Shown: in pieces, positions 21,131 through 33,136 of the stretch
Numbering within the stretch: position 1 is the stretch's first letter
How the letters are laid out: the number at the start of each line of letters is the position of its first letter
Source: Micrasema longulum
Taxonomy: Eukaryota; Arthropoda; Insecta; Trichoptera; Brachycentridae
Direction of reading: 5' to 3'
Assembly: GCA_022494885.1 (NCBI GenBank)
Contig: JAGVSM010004562.1
Coordinates: forward strand, 62,001-126,000
Length of the DNA stretch: 64,000 nucleotides
Made by a program: the position numbers and the translations under genes
Notes under the pieces: model-generated
The model's input: only the letters and a program-made list of their open reading frames with translations
What the model was told of the DNA's origin: nothing
Databases searched by the model: none

Positions 21131-23300
21131 ACAATATTTTTTTGTCTATCGTTCTTGTTGAATTAAATTATTTTTTTATTTTATGTATTGATATGCTTGA
21201 CATGCCCCTTAATTTATTTAAAATAAAATAAGACTCATTCAATCTGGCTACGATACACTCCCATTTTCTTTTTGATGTTACACATGCTTACATACATTTG
21301 AACTCTCACACAAATACACAGCCTCTCACCTGTAAACTTACACTCATAAAAATATTCACAAACGCACCCTTTTACATAATATGCATTATTTTTAGAAACT
21401 TTGCTGGTCTGCCTTTCACCCGTATCTTTATTATTGTAATTCTATCATTGTTGACTTTATGTTTCTGTAAAATAATCAAATGCTTAAACTTCCATATTTC
21501 ACTTGAATGTTTTTCACGTTTTCTCCTTTATTGCAATTAATTAGAAACATAAGTAATTGTTTGTGTTTGTCGTGTTTAGACTTATTTATTTGTAGTTTCT
21601 ACCTTGTCAAAGGTCACAAAATAAAAAAAGCTCAATTTTGCAATATCTATGGAGCAAATCACCTCAAGTTTTGTATTTTTTATTTAAAGTATAAATATTT
21701 ACTTTATGTAAGTCGATTAGGTCGGCCATCATTTAAATTCTGGCCGCAGGAAAATTCTCAAAGTTTACCTTTCGTTTAACGGGCTGGTATAAATTTCCGC
21801 ATTTTTTATTTATATGAGCGCGGGCGTGAGAAAACATACTTTCCCCCGTCCTTTTTGCAAAAGTAGATTTTGGAAGGAAAATTCAGGTTATATTACTTTA
21901 AAAACGCTTACGTAAGCGTGTTTCCTGAAGTATAGTAACCTTCTTATTGTAAAGCCTTTCTTCGACAGTTTTTTCGAGTTTAATAATTTACTGGAGTGTT
22001 TTACCAAAGGTCTTCATTTCATTTTTTTTTAGATCGTCTGCTGTTTTAAGTTTCAAAATGTAATGTCACTTTCACTTTAAAACGTCCCTTTAACACTAAC
22101 TCTTTTTTTTTATTTTAAACAGAATAAGTCGTCAATTATTACAAGATTGAGCTCAAACAGTGTTATTTAATAGCACAAAGAAAAACTATTTATACTAAAA
22201 TAAAATTTATATTTATTTCACTTATTTTGTGGTTATTCATTATAATACAATAAACATTAAACCACTTTGTTTTTAATCAGCTATTTTTATTTTTTTTACC
22301 GACCAGTTTCAAAGCTACGCAAGATTCTTTATTAAAGTATACTTTATAATGAATCGTATCCAATTTTATTTTAACAGTGATTACTGAATATTATCGATTA
22401 AATACACATCGACAGTACAACAAACATATACAGTCAATAAATCAAGATGTTGCTCTTATTAAGATGAGAATTGTAAAGTAAGATGGACACGATCTTAAAA
22501 ACTAGACAAAAATAAATATTTAATTTACGTATATTTTTTTATTTTGTTTAAATATAAATTTTATGTTTGGAGCACTTGTGGTTATTCATTATAAATTAGT
22601 GAATAAAAATAAAGTTGTTTTATTTATTTTATTAAAATAAATATTATGTATTTAGTTATTTATTAAAAAAAAAAAAACAAATAAATAATATTAATACTAA
22701 TAAAAAAAGTGTTATTTGTCCACTTTTTGACAATCCGTGATCAAATATCATCAAAACTTTATGTTTTCGAGGAACTAATTTTTTTCCAAAGTTACGCCAC
22801 ATTTATTACGGGAGTTTCTTTTTTGTAATTAAAATTTACTTCCTAAATAATGATCAAAATGTATAAATCTCAACATGGGTGATGGTCCTTTTTATTATTT
22901 GCAAGATATTTTAGTGATCGTAATAGCTATTTCGTATCCTTGCATCGCGCAAACTTATAAAATACTTATAAACCTGTTATAAAGTGATATCTAGGCATAG
23001 TTGTAGAACAAGGATGGGAAAACTATTCTTATTATAGTGGTGGTACAGCTTTTATTGCCCTCATTTGTGTGAGACTCCAGTATAAGGTGAGCTCTAAATG
23101 TCGCTTTGTATTGGAATTCATAGCATTGTTAATAACACAATTAGCAACCAAAACGAATAAACCCGAGAAGCAGCGATCTGTTTATCGGCGCTTCTCAATT
23201 TTTCGATAAAATTTAACAAAAAATACCGATGTTTTTGCGACGCAGAAGAAGCCATATTTTCTACTTTAATGAGTTTTTAGACTGAAATTCTAATAAATTA
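21131..23300. other. Long AT-rich stretch, nothing recognised
   Basis: It contains only AT-rich DNA and short ORFs (for example 21298-21540 and 21507-21779 on the plus strand) that lack recognisable domains. Oligo-A and oligo-T runs are frequent near 22600-22700. Confidence 0.45.
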
Positions 23301-23307
23301 AGCGTAG

Positions 23308-23436
23308 TAATGTAAACATTTCCTCTATCTAGAGATAATTTTCGTAATAAATGTTAATATTTTCTTGTCTAGAGATAACTCTCGTAATAAATGTAAATAT
23401 TTTCTTTGTGTAGAGATGACTCTCGTAATAAATATA
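23308..23436 (+). repeat. Three-unit 40-bp tandem repeat
   Basis: 'tctagagata' or 'gtagagatga' occurs at 23329, 23369 and 23410, each followed by 'ctcgtaataaat' or 'ttcgtaataaat' and preceded by 'aatattttc'-like sequence. The period is 40-41 bases. The third unit runs into unrelated DNA. Confidence 0.8.
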
Positions 23437-24358
23437 AATATTCACCAGCTTATTATTGTGGCATTTTTTCACTTTTCTCTACGAAAATCCATTTTATTTA
23501 TAAAAATAGAAAATAAACTAGCATTTTTCCTCTTTTCACTTAACTTCTTTCAATATTTTCTCCTCTGAGTACGCGATAAAAGAAGTTCCTATTTATCTTT
23601 CCATCTAAGTCCCTGAAAAATTTATGCCAGAGAGCAACCCCCACTGTTATGTTAACCTCACAATTTTCTCTCGAGATATGACGTCACAAACCAAACACCC
23701 CTGTGACATTTTATTTCAATTCAAGGTTTATCATTTCATAATTTAAAGCCGGCGCACGGCGTTAAATAATATTATTTGAAAATATTTTCATTAATCAATG
23801 TTCGAAAAACGATCGATGTTAAGTACAGTTTACAGCTCTTAAGTTTTAATTAGATATTCATTTGAGTATTTACAAATATATGTAGTCTACATACTGGAAT
23901 TTAAGCCTCTTTGGATTAAAATTTAAAGTGAAGCTTTGATGAATATTTTGTTTTGTCCTTAAAATTTGTTGAGATTTTGGCCTATTTATATAAAATTCTA
24001 AGAAGATTAAATTCCATTTTAATAAGTCTACAAACATTTGGCTATATTGAAAATACTATTAAAATGAGGTTTAATAAAGAGAAAAATATTTTTTTTTGAG
24101 CGTACTCAACAATATAATTCGAAAAAAAAAGTCAATCGCAAAAGATTCATTGCTATTGAAAAATTCCACCAAAAAGTCAATAGATAAGCATTAGTATATA
24201 TAATACATTGAGTCCGTTTTTTTTCAAATTCAAAATGAGCCCCAAAAGTTTTTAAAAAATGTATAGGTTATGCGTCATTCAAAAGAAAACTTTCTGCTCT
24301 ACAAGATATTGTGTTTACTTTTACGTTAGATGTAGTATTTTAGTGTATTATACTCGTA
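23437..24358. other. No supported feature
   Basis: AT-rich sequence without recognised repeats or protein motifs. Confidence 0.4.
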
Positions 24359-24675
24359 AGGAAAGGGTCTCTGTGATGGTTTGGTCACGTAAAACGAATG
24401 GACGACGAAAGAATGGTAAAACAAGTTTATATGGCGAAAATGAACGGTAACGTAAGACAAGGACGACCAAGAAAGACGTGGCATGATCGGATAAACCAAA
24501 ACCTTAAGTCTGGTCATGTCAAAAGTAGACAAAACCAAAGGGCGAGTATGACAAGATGTATGAATGTGGAAGACGCTAAGTATATATGGCAGGATAGACG
24601 TGTGTGGCGGTCCATTCTCTCTGCCTACTCCTACGGGGAAACAGCGTGATGGTAGTAGTAGTAGTAGTAGCAATA
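24359..24675 (+). pseudogene. RTE-like family R, C-terminus with (GTA)n tail
   Basis: After one in-frame stop (WFGHV follows it) the frame reads RMDDERMVKQVYMAKMNGN, GRPRKTWHDRINQNL, RCMNVEDAKYIWQDRRVWR and SILSAYSYGETA, then a stop. This is the extreme C-terminus of a non-LTR polyprotein. The 3' end is 'gtgatggtagtagtagtag' followed by further GTA units, so the element ends in a short-unit microsatellite as RTE-type elements often do. It is 5'-truncated, with the RT domain missing. Confidence 0.85.
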
Positions 24676-25425
24676 AACATTCAAAATAGAATGTCAAGTA
24701 GACGAATGAAAGCATTTTCGAAACCACTTTTTGTTCATATTCAATCGAAGAAATAATGCTCCCAAAGCTTCTCGCTACATTTGCGCAGTGTACGTTAAAG
24801 ATGTTTAATTTAATAAATGTTAAGTTGTGTCCGTTTTTTTTTAAATTAAGAAAAAAAGAGGACGCGACAAAAAAAAACAAAATTATTATTAGTTATTATT
24901 ATTATTTTATTTTTCTTTAATAGTAACAAATGATTATAATTGTCATGTTTTTGTTTTTTCATTAAATGTTCCTATATATATATGCTAAAATTATGCTCGT
25001 ATCAAGATCACATTTTGCGTACAAAAATATTTTTTGAGTCTTTTTTTATCAATTTAAAAACATGTATTTCAAATATATTATAAATACATATTAAACTAAA
25101 CATCAAATGCAACAATTGCAATTACTGATATGAAATCAGTGTACTTATAATATTAATTGTTTAAGCATTTTCTTTATAGAATAAAATTTAAGATGTATTT
25201 TAAACAGAACAGTCTGTATTTTTATACCACACACGAGTTTAATATTACTTACTCGTAAAATACAGCAAATTTCGGGTATTTAAAATTACCCTGAATCAGT
25301 TATATAATATATAAATTAGTGGTTTGCGTAAGAATACATAGCATTTTAAAATGTTATTCTACAAAACATAAATATATATTATAATTTTATAAAACCAACT
25401 GGTCCAAAAAGCAGTTTATAAATTT
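24676..25425. other. AT-rich stretch with ATT repeat
   Basis: An 'attatt' run lies at about 24881-24908. A long minus-strand open stretch (24326-24880) is the complement of the family R copy extended into AT-rich DNA and is not a gene. Nothing else was recognised. Confidence 0.4.
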
Positions 25426-25429
25426 GAAA

Positions 25430-25722
25430 ATTGTTTTCAGGCGTTGCCTAGTATGTGTAATAATTCGATCAGATAAATTCCTTCACAACAATAAAAGTTT
25501 CAGCTCTTTAATTTCACTAAAATAAACAGATGGAAAAATCGAAGAAATATGGCTGTTCAAACTTAGTCAAAATGGTATAGGTACATATTGTGTAAAATGG
25601 CCACTTAAACTAGCCAATGATTGGTCATAAGCCCTGTCAATTCCTAGATTTCCATATTCCTTTCACTGAAATGTTATCCATCCCTGTTGTAATTTGTTTA
25701 TTGTATGTATTAAAGTTTTGTT
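25430..25722 (-). repeat. Foldback family P, right arm starting at the centre
   Basis: It begins 'attgttttcaggcgttgcct', the same starting word as the copy at 39460. It continues with 'tttcagctctttaatttc', 'ccacttaaactagccaatg', 'ggtcataagccctgtcaat' and 'ccctgttgtaatttgtt'. No left arm precedes it. Confidence 0.75.
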
Positions 25723-26700
25723 TAAATATATGAGTAATAAAAACAGATGTAAAATTTATAATTTTATGAAATTTTATGGTAAAAATGTTGAATTCTGTGA
25801 ATGTAAATTTTATAAAAACTATAACAGGGGTCGCTGGTTGGTAGTTTCTTTGAAAACCATGTCTTTGGGTCCGGCAAAATTATGAAAATCACTTAGTTAC
25901 CCCTTTTAAATTTTAGAAAATCACTTAACTACTTTCAGGCCCGGAGAAAAGGCTTTTATATATTTATTTATTTATTTACATACATGTATTTTATTACACA
26001 TTATTTGAGATATAAGTCCCAACTCCAAAAGACTAAAAGTGACTAGAATATGGACTAAAAGGCGAGCAATTAGTTAACACAGACACATGAGTATATCACC
26101 ACAGATATGAATGAATTAACTATACTTAAGAAGGAATTTATTTTTATTTTGATATAATTTTTTTTTTTTTTTATGCTATTCCTCTTCAAAAAAGTAACAA
26201 GCTTTTGTGCTTGGAGGTATGCTGAAACAATTAATAATATACATGTATGTAGTAATTGCAATTTTTGCATTGAACATAATGCAAAATATCCAATAGACGA
26301 CGCTTTAAAAGAATTTACTTGCAACTCATATAAGTTCTTCGCTTAAGTGCTGTTTCCATTATGTATATCTAACTTAAAGACACCTTAATCTAAGCTTAGC
26401 TCGAAGTGGGCAGTTTACACCGGCGTCGAGCAAGCAGGTGTCTTGCAAGTCTTCGGACCCTTCCAGAGTGCAAAATAAATGCATACTTTTATGTAGTCAT
26501 AAATTCAAAGTTTTATTTATCCGCCTTCGTATTAATTCAGAATAACATGGAAAGTAAATTCACAAACGTTGATAATTTATTTTGTTATCATAACAATAAA
26601 TGCAAAAAAATACTTGTTAAGTAATAAATCAAACATAAAAATACCTCAATTGTACAAATAATCACAGAAAGTTGGTTTGTTGAAAGAAACGACGATAAAT
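25723..26700. other. No supported feature
   Basis: A GC-richer patch at 26395-26470 and a T-run near 26155 are the only notable items. Open frames (26070-26324 minus, 26406-26624 plus) lack recognised motifs. Confidence 0.35.
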
Positions 26701-26717
26701 TGAAAATCAAAACAAAT

Positions 26718-27222
26718 CCATCAAAGATGTTTTGAGTTTGTCCAAATTTTTGTAGACAGTGACTGAATTTATCTCCTTAGGGTAAATGTTAACATTTTAC
26801 ATTAAGATCAACATAAATAACAACTGAGATTGAGAACAAATCAGAAAAATAAATATGAAAATATTTGTATTAACAGGGCTTAACCTGATATTGGCTGATA
26901 AAGTGGCCACTTTACATACTGTGTAACATTTACAATTTTGCCAATGTTTGAACGACCTTATTTCTTCCATCTGTTGATTTTTATGAAGTTAAAAGACGGA
27001 AACCTTTATTGATGTATGTGAGATTCACGTGACATTATTTCACCTACTAGATAACGCCTGATGTTCAAACATAGGCAAAATGGTGAATGTTACACAGTGT
27101 TTAAAGTGGCCAAACAAACCAGCCAATGACAGGTCAAAAGACCTGTAAATGCCTAGACTTTCATATTTACTGTAATAAAATGTTTTTTATTTCTGTTGCA
27201 ATGTTAATCAAAATAAATTAAT
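26718..27222. repeat. Foldback family P palindrome, partly deleted
   Basis: Left arm: 'gatgttttgagtttgtcc', 'gtagacagtgactgaattt', 'ggcttaacctgatattggct', 'catactgtgtaacatttac', 'ctgttgatttttatgaag', 'gtgagattcacgtga', 'tagataacgcctgatg'. The right arm restarts at 27060: 'ttcaaacataggcaaaatgg', 'cagccaatgacaggtcaaa', 'gacctgtaaatgcctagac'. The innermost part of the right arm is missing. Confidence 0.85.
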
Positions 27223-30200
27223 CGTGAGGTTTTGGAATAAATAATAATTAGCTCTTAATAAACTAAACAGGAAGACTGAAATGCGGACCAATAAAGAAGT
27301 TGAGTGGTTTTTTAATTATTTTAATTATTTTTATTATATTTTTAGGTATAGTATTACCAATTTTTTAAGGTTTTGTAGTTTTGATATTACTCCGTCTGTG
27401 GCGTATTGTATTCTCGTCTGTCAGTTCTGCCGATTTGTCAGTTGGCTTCCAGGAAACAGGAAATCTAAAACAACGCTCTATTATAATTAAATGCTCTAAT
27501 GTTTATCGAGCTTTAGAAAACATTTTTAAAATTCATCCCTTATCACTGAACTTTCTCATTGGGTAGTAAAAGTGGAAAAAGCGTTTTCAAATCAATTATT
27601 TATGATGATCGTACCATTTAAATGTTACAGAACACAAAAAAAACTTATGAAGGCGTTATATATAAAAATCAATGTATTTTATGAGTAGTGTAGAGGATAT
27701 GAATATTTATGAGTTCTTAAACGTTATTTAGATTTATGAGTATATTTAATAACTTTAGATTCGACGGTGTCTCGCGTATAAATATATGACGTAAGCATTA
27801 TTTTCAAAGAAATGCGGTAAAAAAGGCGACACGTGCGACTCGTATCTTGTCATGGGAGCTTTTCATTCGTGTGATAATATAAACTTATACTCCTTTGTAC
27901 ATACTCAACCCTACGCGGGGACTTATTACGTGAGAAATATCAAAATAAATACAAGACGAAATTTAAGACAGGGTTACATTGTAATGTCGTGTTGTGGAGT
28001 GATTTGTTGGGGAGCTATCTAGCGATTTCGCTTCTACGTATTTTAAATCGTTAGAATAGGAAAATATCACATATTATACTAATTGTAATGTTACATAACT
28101 TTTGGTATGAATAATAATTTAACCGAAGAATTATTCCGACAAAGAGTCTCAAACATCGAACATTTTCTCCCTCCGCGCTCTGTCCTTACCTCATGCACTC
28201 AGTGCCCTTCTTGGCAGTTTTGGATTTTCCTTTAAGCCGTGATTCATCGTTTTTGCAACAAGCTGTCGTCCGCTAGTAACTGGTCTGTATCCAATAGATA
28301 TAGAATTCATTATCGTGAAATTATTGTCGGTCTGATAACCTTTATATCCAATGGTTCGATTAAAACTAGTGAAATAATCAGACACTTCTTTATAAAAATT
28401 GCCTCGCGCAAATAAATTATGTATTCATAACTATGCCATAAACGAAAATGACCGTTAATGCGAGTTCAAAAATTCTAGAATTTTCCGAAGATTTCAAACT
28501 ATGTCACAGTCCAGTGTTAGACGATTTTTTAAACAAAAGAGTCGATAACCAATTCAAACTGCACCAAATGCAGTAATAAATAGACTTTTCTTTCAATTAG
28601 TTATGTGTGTAATTACGCTATTCCTTAAGGCACGAAACAAATGCAATCGTCACTACGCAGTACACTTTTTAACGTTCTATCAGCTTAAAAAGCTATCTAC
28701 TGCGTGTCGACCAATTTTTCTTGGACAGTTTATAATAAAAATAAAAATAATAACTTCTATCAAACCAGTCGCAGTGTAAAAGTTTGCACAATATGCAAAA
28801 TATCATAACTTCAAGCTAAAGATATGCGTCTTACAGCCGTTCGATACATTTACCTCGCAAACTTCCGTTACAAGGCACTAGGATTCTTGAACCTTCGATT
28901 ATGTATAACAATCATATGATGGTTACTGTCGTTAAATAATCACATTGCCATGTTTCTACTTATTATTAAACATTTCACTCATTTATGGAATCTTCAAGGC
29001 TTGTGCTAATATACTTGTGTATCAATAAATTCTGGAAATGATGGTTTGTTTGGTATTCTACAGAAGTCTTGCAGTTTAATTTATCATTAATATTTTAAAA
29101 CCTAATTGACGAGATCATCAACGTTTGTGATCACATTCACACCTTCTTAGGACTAGAAAATCCTGCTTGTCGAATTGAGTTTGGCCTAATTGACCTTTTA
29201 GATAAATATGGAGGTAGGTATGGATATATAACTTTAATAAGTCTATGTCAAAAAGTTTCTATAGTATTCCGCATTCCGGATAACCAAAAAAACTGTCCCC
29301 CCCACAGGAGATCTCAGCAAGAGTATGAAGGGTGGGTAGCATCGTTTCATAATACCAATAAAATATGTAAATTGATTTAGAAATATTAACTGTATTTTAA
29401 ATCGTATGAAGACTCTTCTTACTTTCATAAGTAAACTTCTCTTACTAAAGGTTGAAGCAATTCTGACCTGCCTTTTCTCTTAAAAAATTTGAACAATTTT
29501 ATAGTCCGTATCTCTTAGAGAATATTTCAATAAATTGTCCCGTTAATTTTTTTATTTTTTTTTTTAAAATTTTTTTTTTCTGCTTTTTAACAATAAACAT
29601 AAATGATAAAACAGAGTATTGAAAACAAAAATACTTTTATTTTAATTTATCATTGAACGCGGAGTAAAGTTTTAGTGTCACTTATTCTTTCAATTTGATC
29701 ATATGCCGTCTGAGATGCTGTAATGAAAACACGTATCGACACGTTGGTAAACCGGAATTTGCCATACCGAGGAAGATAGTAGAAAAGCACTGTCTCGATA
29801 TGTACCGATTAAAATAGCGTTTGTAATCGTGGCCCAGCTTCAATAATACACTTGAACAATATTATAACAAAGCCCATAGCTGGTTCTTGGTGGTTTAAAA
29901 TAACGATACATCAATAATACGAAACATGTTTGAAGTAGAAGTTTTGTATATTTTCTCTAGTATTAACGAGAGTTTTATAAGTGTATGTTTTCAAAAGATT
30001 TTCTCTTGTAAATTAAGCAAGTATTTTCTGAATAGAGGCAGTCATAACAGACGAAACTTAAAGTTTCGCTTTGAAAGTTGTTACGTTGGTCGGTTTACCT
30101 TTAAGTTACATCAAACGGTACAGTTTCAAAGAGAATCCTTTATAATACTTACTGAACATGATTTTAGATCATGTAAAGCGGCCAATAATGTGCAAAACAA

Positions 30201-30550
30201 GAAATAAATTAGCAAGTAAATATTTATCCATAGTATGAGTTTTTAAGTACAAAAATGCCACTAAAAACGAACCAACAAATGATTAATAATAACACTGGTT
30301 CGATTTTAGCACGTGAAACTGTAAGGAATTATACATATCAATTAGTCGAGTATACACAATCAACATTATTTTATTTTATTTTATATTTCATCCAGTCATC
30401 AGTTGATCTAGCGACCATGTAATGGCATAGCATAAAAAAATTAAAAAATTCTTAAAATTCTATGAGATTCTATTGTTTGTACAGGTAAAACATAATTTTA
30501 TCAAAACAATTGATAAATGCTAATGCCTTCTATTTATACATAGGTATCAT
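27223..30550. other. Long stretch without supported genes
   Basis: Scattered short ORFs (28191-28385 minus, 29926-30207 plus) show no recognised domains. The segment near 27440-27470 shares a short inverted match with 13150-13180. No tRNA boxes or retroelement motifs were seen. Confidence 0.4.
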
Positions 30551-30554
30551 ACAA

Positions 30555-30625
30555 GGTGCAGTGGTCACGCGTACGCCTACCATGCAAGAGGTCTTGAAAA
30601 TATTTATATAAAAGGGTGTTTTTCG
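30555..30625 (+). repeat. SINE1 head fragment
   Basis: 'gcagtggtcacgcgtacgcc', 'taccatgcaagaggtct' and 'aatatttatataaaagggtg' follow SINE1, but the B-box itself is deleted. The body is missing beyond about 30625. Confidence 0.6.
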
Positions 30626-31258
30626 AAACAGGGTAATTAATGGCTCCAGACGGCTAAAGGAAAACAATACGTGGCGCTTCTAACAGCAATGCTTTCTGCA
30701 TAGTATGGAGATGTCTCACGCCATATTTAGAAGTTTGCAAAACGCCTAAAAGCAGTATTCGTACTTTACTGAGAAGGTACCAGGGATCAGCTATAAGAAG
30801 TCAATGTACCCGATGAACCAAATAAGGTAAACAACTGGGTAGGCAGTGGCAGATACTTAATAGTTCCAAACAAGAAAGCAGGATGATATGATGGGGAACT
30901 GAGTAGGTGTCTTAAAAAGATATTACTAAGTAAGACAGCTGAGCAAAATGGTTGAAAGATGACCAGGAATACTTTATTATCTGTTGCTGGAGTCTTCCTT
31001 GTAAAAGCCAAAATTAAGATGAAACTACAATTTTGGTGGTCTCACGGAGCATAAAGCAAGCGCGGGTAGCTGAAGCGATGTCAGAAGAGTATTGCCTTGG
31101 AATGCAATATAATATGCAAACCTACTGCATATGTAAGACAAATCAATAATATGCAAGTATTTATGTGTAGGTAGGAAGAAATTGCCTTAAGGCAATATGC
31201 CCGCCCTTAAATGTATATTTATTGTATATGTATTTAAAGTGTCAAATAAATAAAAATA
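30626..31258 (+). repeat. Probable retroelement 3' region with TTGCCTTAAGGCAA tail
   Basis: The end carries 'aattgccttaaggcaatatg', 'cccgcccttaaatg' and finally 'caaataaataaaaata'. The same palindrome and A-rich ending recur at 59035-59098. Tails of this type are, to my recollection, common in insect and especially lepidopteran non-LTR elements. The upstream 500 bases are GC-richer than background but give no recognisable protein, so only the tail is well supported. Confidence 0.5.
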
Positions 31259-31504
31259 TGTTGTAAAAATAGGATAGCAATCAAAAATATGTACATCTAT
31301 TTTTCATACAATACAATATCTATTTTATTGTATCTTATAACTATTGTACGTAAGTAAGTTTTCCATATTAACATTAGAATAAACTCATTATTTTGATTAT
31401 TTTATTTGTTCATTGCAAAGTTCAAGTTAACAGGAAATCTTAATAACTTGACATATTATATACTCGTATTTATAATATGATACTTCTTTATTTTATTTTA
31501 TTTT

Positions 31505-31675
31505 ATTTTTGCACCACAACAGGCCAAGAGGCCCAATTACAGTGGTGAATTACATCACAGAACACCCAGGCTTGAGAAAAATCACATTTTAATTTTTGTG
31601 TTCTCACCGGGAATCAAACCCGGAACCTTCCGTGCGTCAGTCAAGCGTCTTGACCACTACACCACGGAGGCCACC
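31505..31675 (-). repeat. SINE3, tRNA-derived SINE
   Basis: On the minus strand it begins 'ggtggcctccgtggtgtagt' (A-box region), then 'ggtcaagacgcttgactg', 'gttccgggtttgattcccg' (B-box). The body has 'gtgatttttctcaagcct' and 'gggtgttctgtgatgtaat', ending near 'cctgttgtggtgc'. A (TTTTA)n run at 31490-31509 adjoins its 3' end. The best match is the copy at 61015-61171. Confidence 0.85.
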
Positions 31676-32985
31676 AAAAGATAAAGATATCATCGATTGT
31701 AATTATTATGCACATGTTTATGGATTTTAAAGAGTATTTAAATATAGGTTATAATATTGAAAATAGTACAAAGGAGTGAGAATTTCCCGCGCAGTATACT
31801 CTCGACATACCGAAAAATCGATTACATTCAAGGAATTCACCTCTTCAATATGTACCTTTACATGATGTGAACTGACAGGAATAACGATGTGTAAGTTATG
31901 TAAATTTGAAGCACCTTCAAAATTGTATACACATGTCTTAAGTACGAGAATATTGCGATAGTGAAATGCTAAATACAGGTTGTTGATTTTAAAATTCCTA
32001 AAATTTTATTGCGAGTTCGGAAAAATAAAACTCTGATATTTCATGCAGCGTATTACTTATTGCAATAAGGCAATAAGGTCGCCAATGTACTGATATGAAT
32101 GTCAACAAAATGAAATAAATAAATAAACTGATAGTCATTAGTTAAATTAATTATCAAAATTATTTTTATAAGGCGCAATTTCATTGTTATTTATTTCGAA
32201 AAAGGAAATGACGATTAATCTAAAGTAAGAATGAGACTTTCCATAAATAATTTATTAAAAGCCATGAATTCTCTAAAATTTAAACGATACACAAGTCTGA
32301 ATAATAAAATATCCATCATTTAATTGAAATAGAAAAAATAAAAAAGGTCTAAGAATAATTGAAGAACAATGTCGGTGTGAAAAATTTCAGATAAAAATGA
32401 AAGACGCGTGGAAAATTATTATTCTTATTTTTTTTTATTGTTTCTCAATTAATATTTGGTAATGTTGGTAATTAAAAAAACTATTGACCCATTTAATACG
32501 ATTTAAAAATTCATAATTTTGAAGTTGAGGCAATAGGGAAATATCACATACCTACTACGATAACCGATAAAAATATATGAAATAGATTAAAAATAATTCG
32601 TTGTATTTTCAAAATCAATAAAGATATTGTAGAAAAATGTTTTTATTCATAAGTGTACAAAAGAAATTCAATAAAAATATGAAGGTAGTAAAACGTGACG
32701 TGTTTGGCTTTGGTTGTTGTGACGTCAAGATTCATAAAATTGTTCTACACAAATTTCAATGGCAGGAACAAATAAACATGAATCGTGACGTATTAGGGGC
32801 GTGGCAAATGGAATGCCCGTTTTTGGGGGGATTAAAAATTACAAATTAAAAAGTATTTTTTATGCCACTATTACTTAGCAAAAAAATATTTTTTTTAACA
32901 TATTATTTATAGACCTTTATAACTTTAAAAATGTTTTAAAAAAGTGATATTTTCTTATTGGAGAAAGGTGGAAAAAAGGATATGG
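31676..32985. other. AT-rich stretch, nothing recognised
   Basis: No repeat or coding motif recognised. Small ORFs such as 32637-32849 (+) are not supported. Confidence 0.4.
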
Positions 32986-32989
32986 AAGG

Positions 32990-33136
32990 ATATATGAAAA
33001 ATATTATGAAAAATACACGACAACACCCAGACCAATTGCTTTCTCGGATTTTTTTTTTGTAACTGGTGGGATTCGAACCTGCGCCGCCAGTTTCGCAATT
33101 AGCTGTCTTACTAACTGCGCCACGGCGCCTGTCAAT
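32990..33136 (-). repeat. SINE4 or tRNA pseudogene
   Basis: The minus strand reads 'ggcgccgtggcgcagttagt' (A-box-like TGGCGCAGTTAGT), then 'gcgcaggttcgaatcccacc' (good B-box). An A-rich run follows, then 'ccgagaaagcaattggtctg'. The 5' and 3' ends of the tRNA-like part do not pair as an acceptor stem, so it is a SINE head or pseudogene rather than a working tRNA. Only one copy was noticed in the window. Confidence 0.6.

Noticed and set aside
23308..23436. CRISPR-like array
   Set aside because: Units are contiguous 40-bp tandem copies without unique spacers, in eukaryotic DNA.
24326..24880. 184-codon minus-strand ORF
   Set aside because: It is the antisense of the family R remnant extended by AT-rich DNA; the plus strand carries the recognisable C-terminal blocks.
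32990..33136. Functional tRNA gene on the minus strand
   Set aside because: The A- and B-boxes are good, but the 5' and 3' ends do not pair as an acceptor stem and an A-rich SINE-like tail follows.
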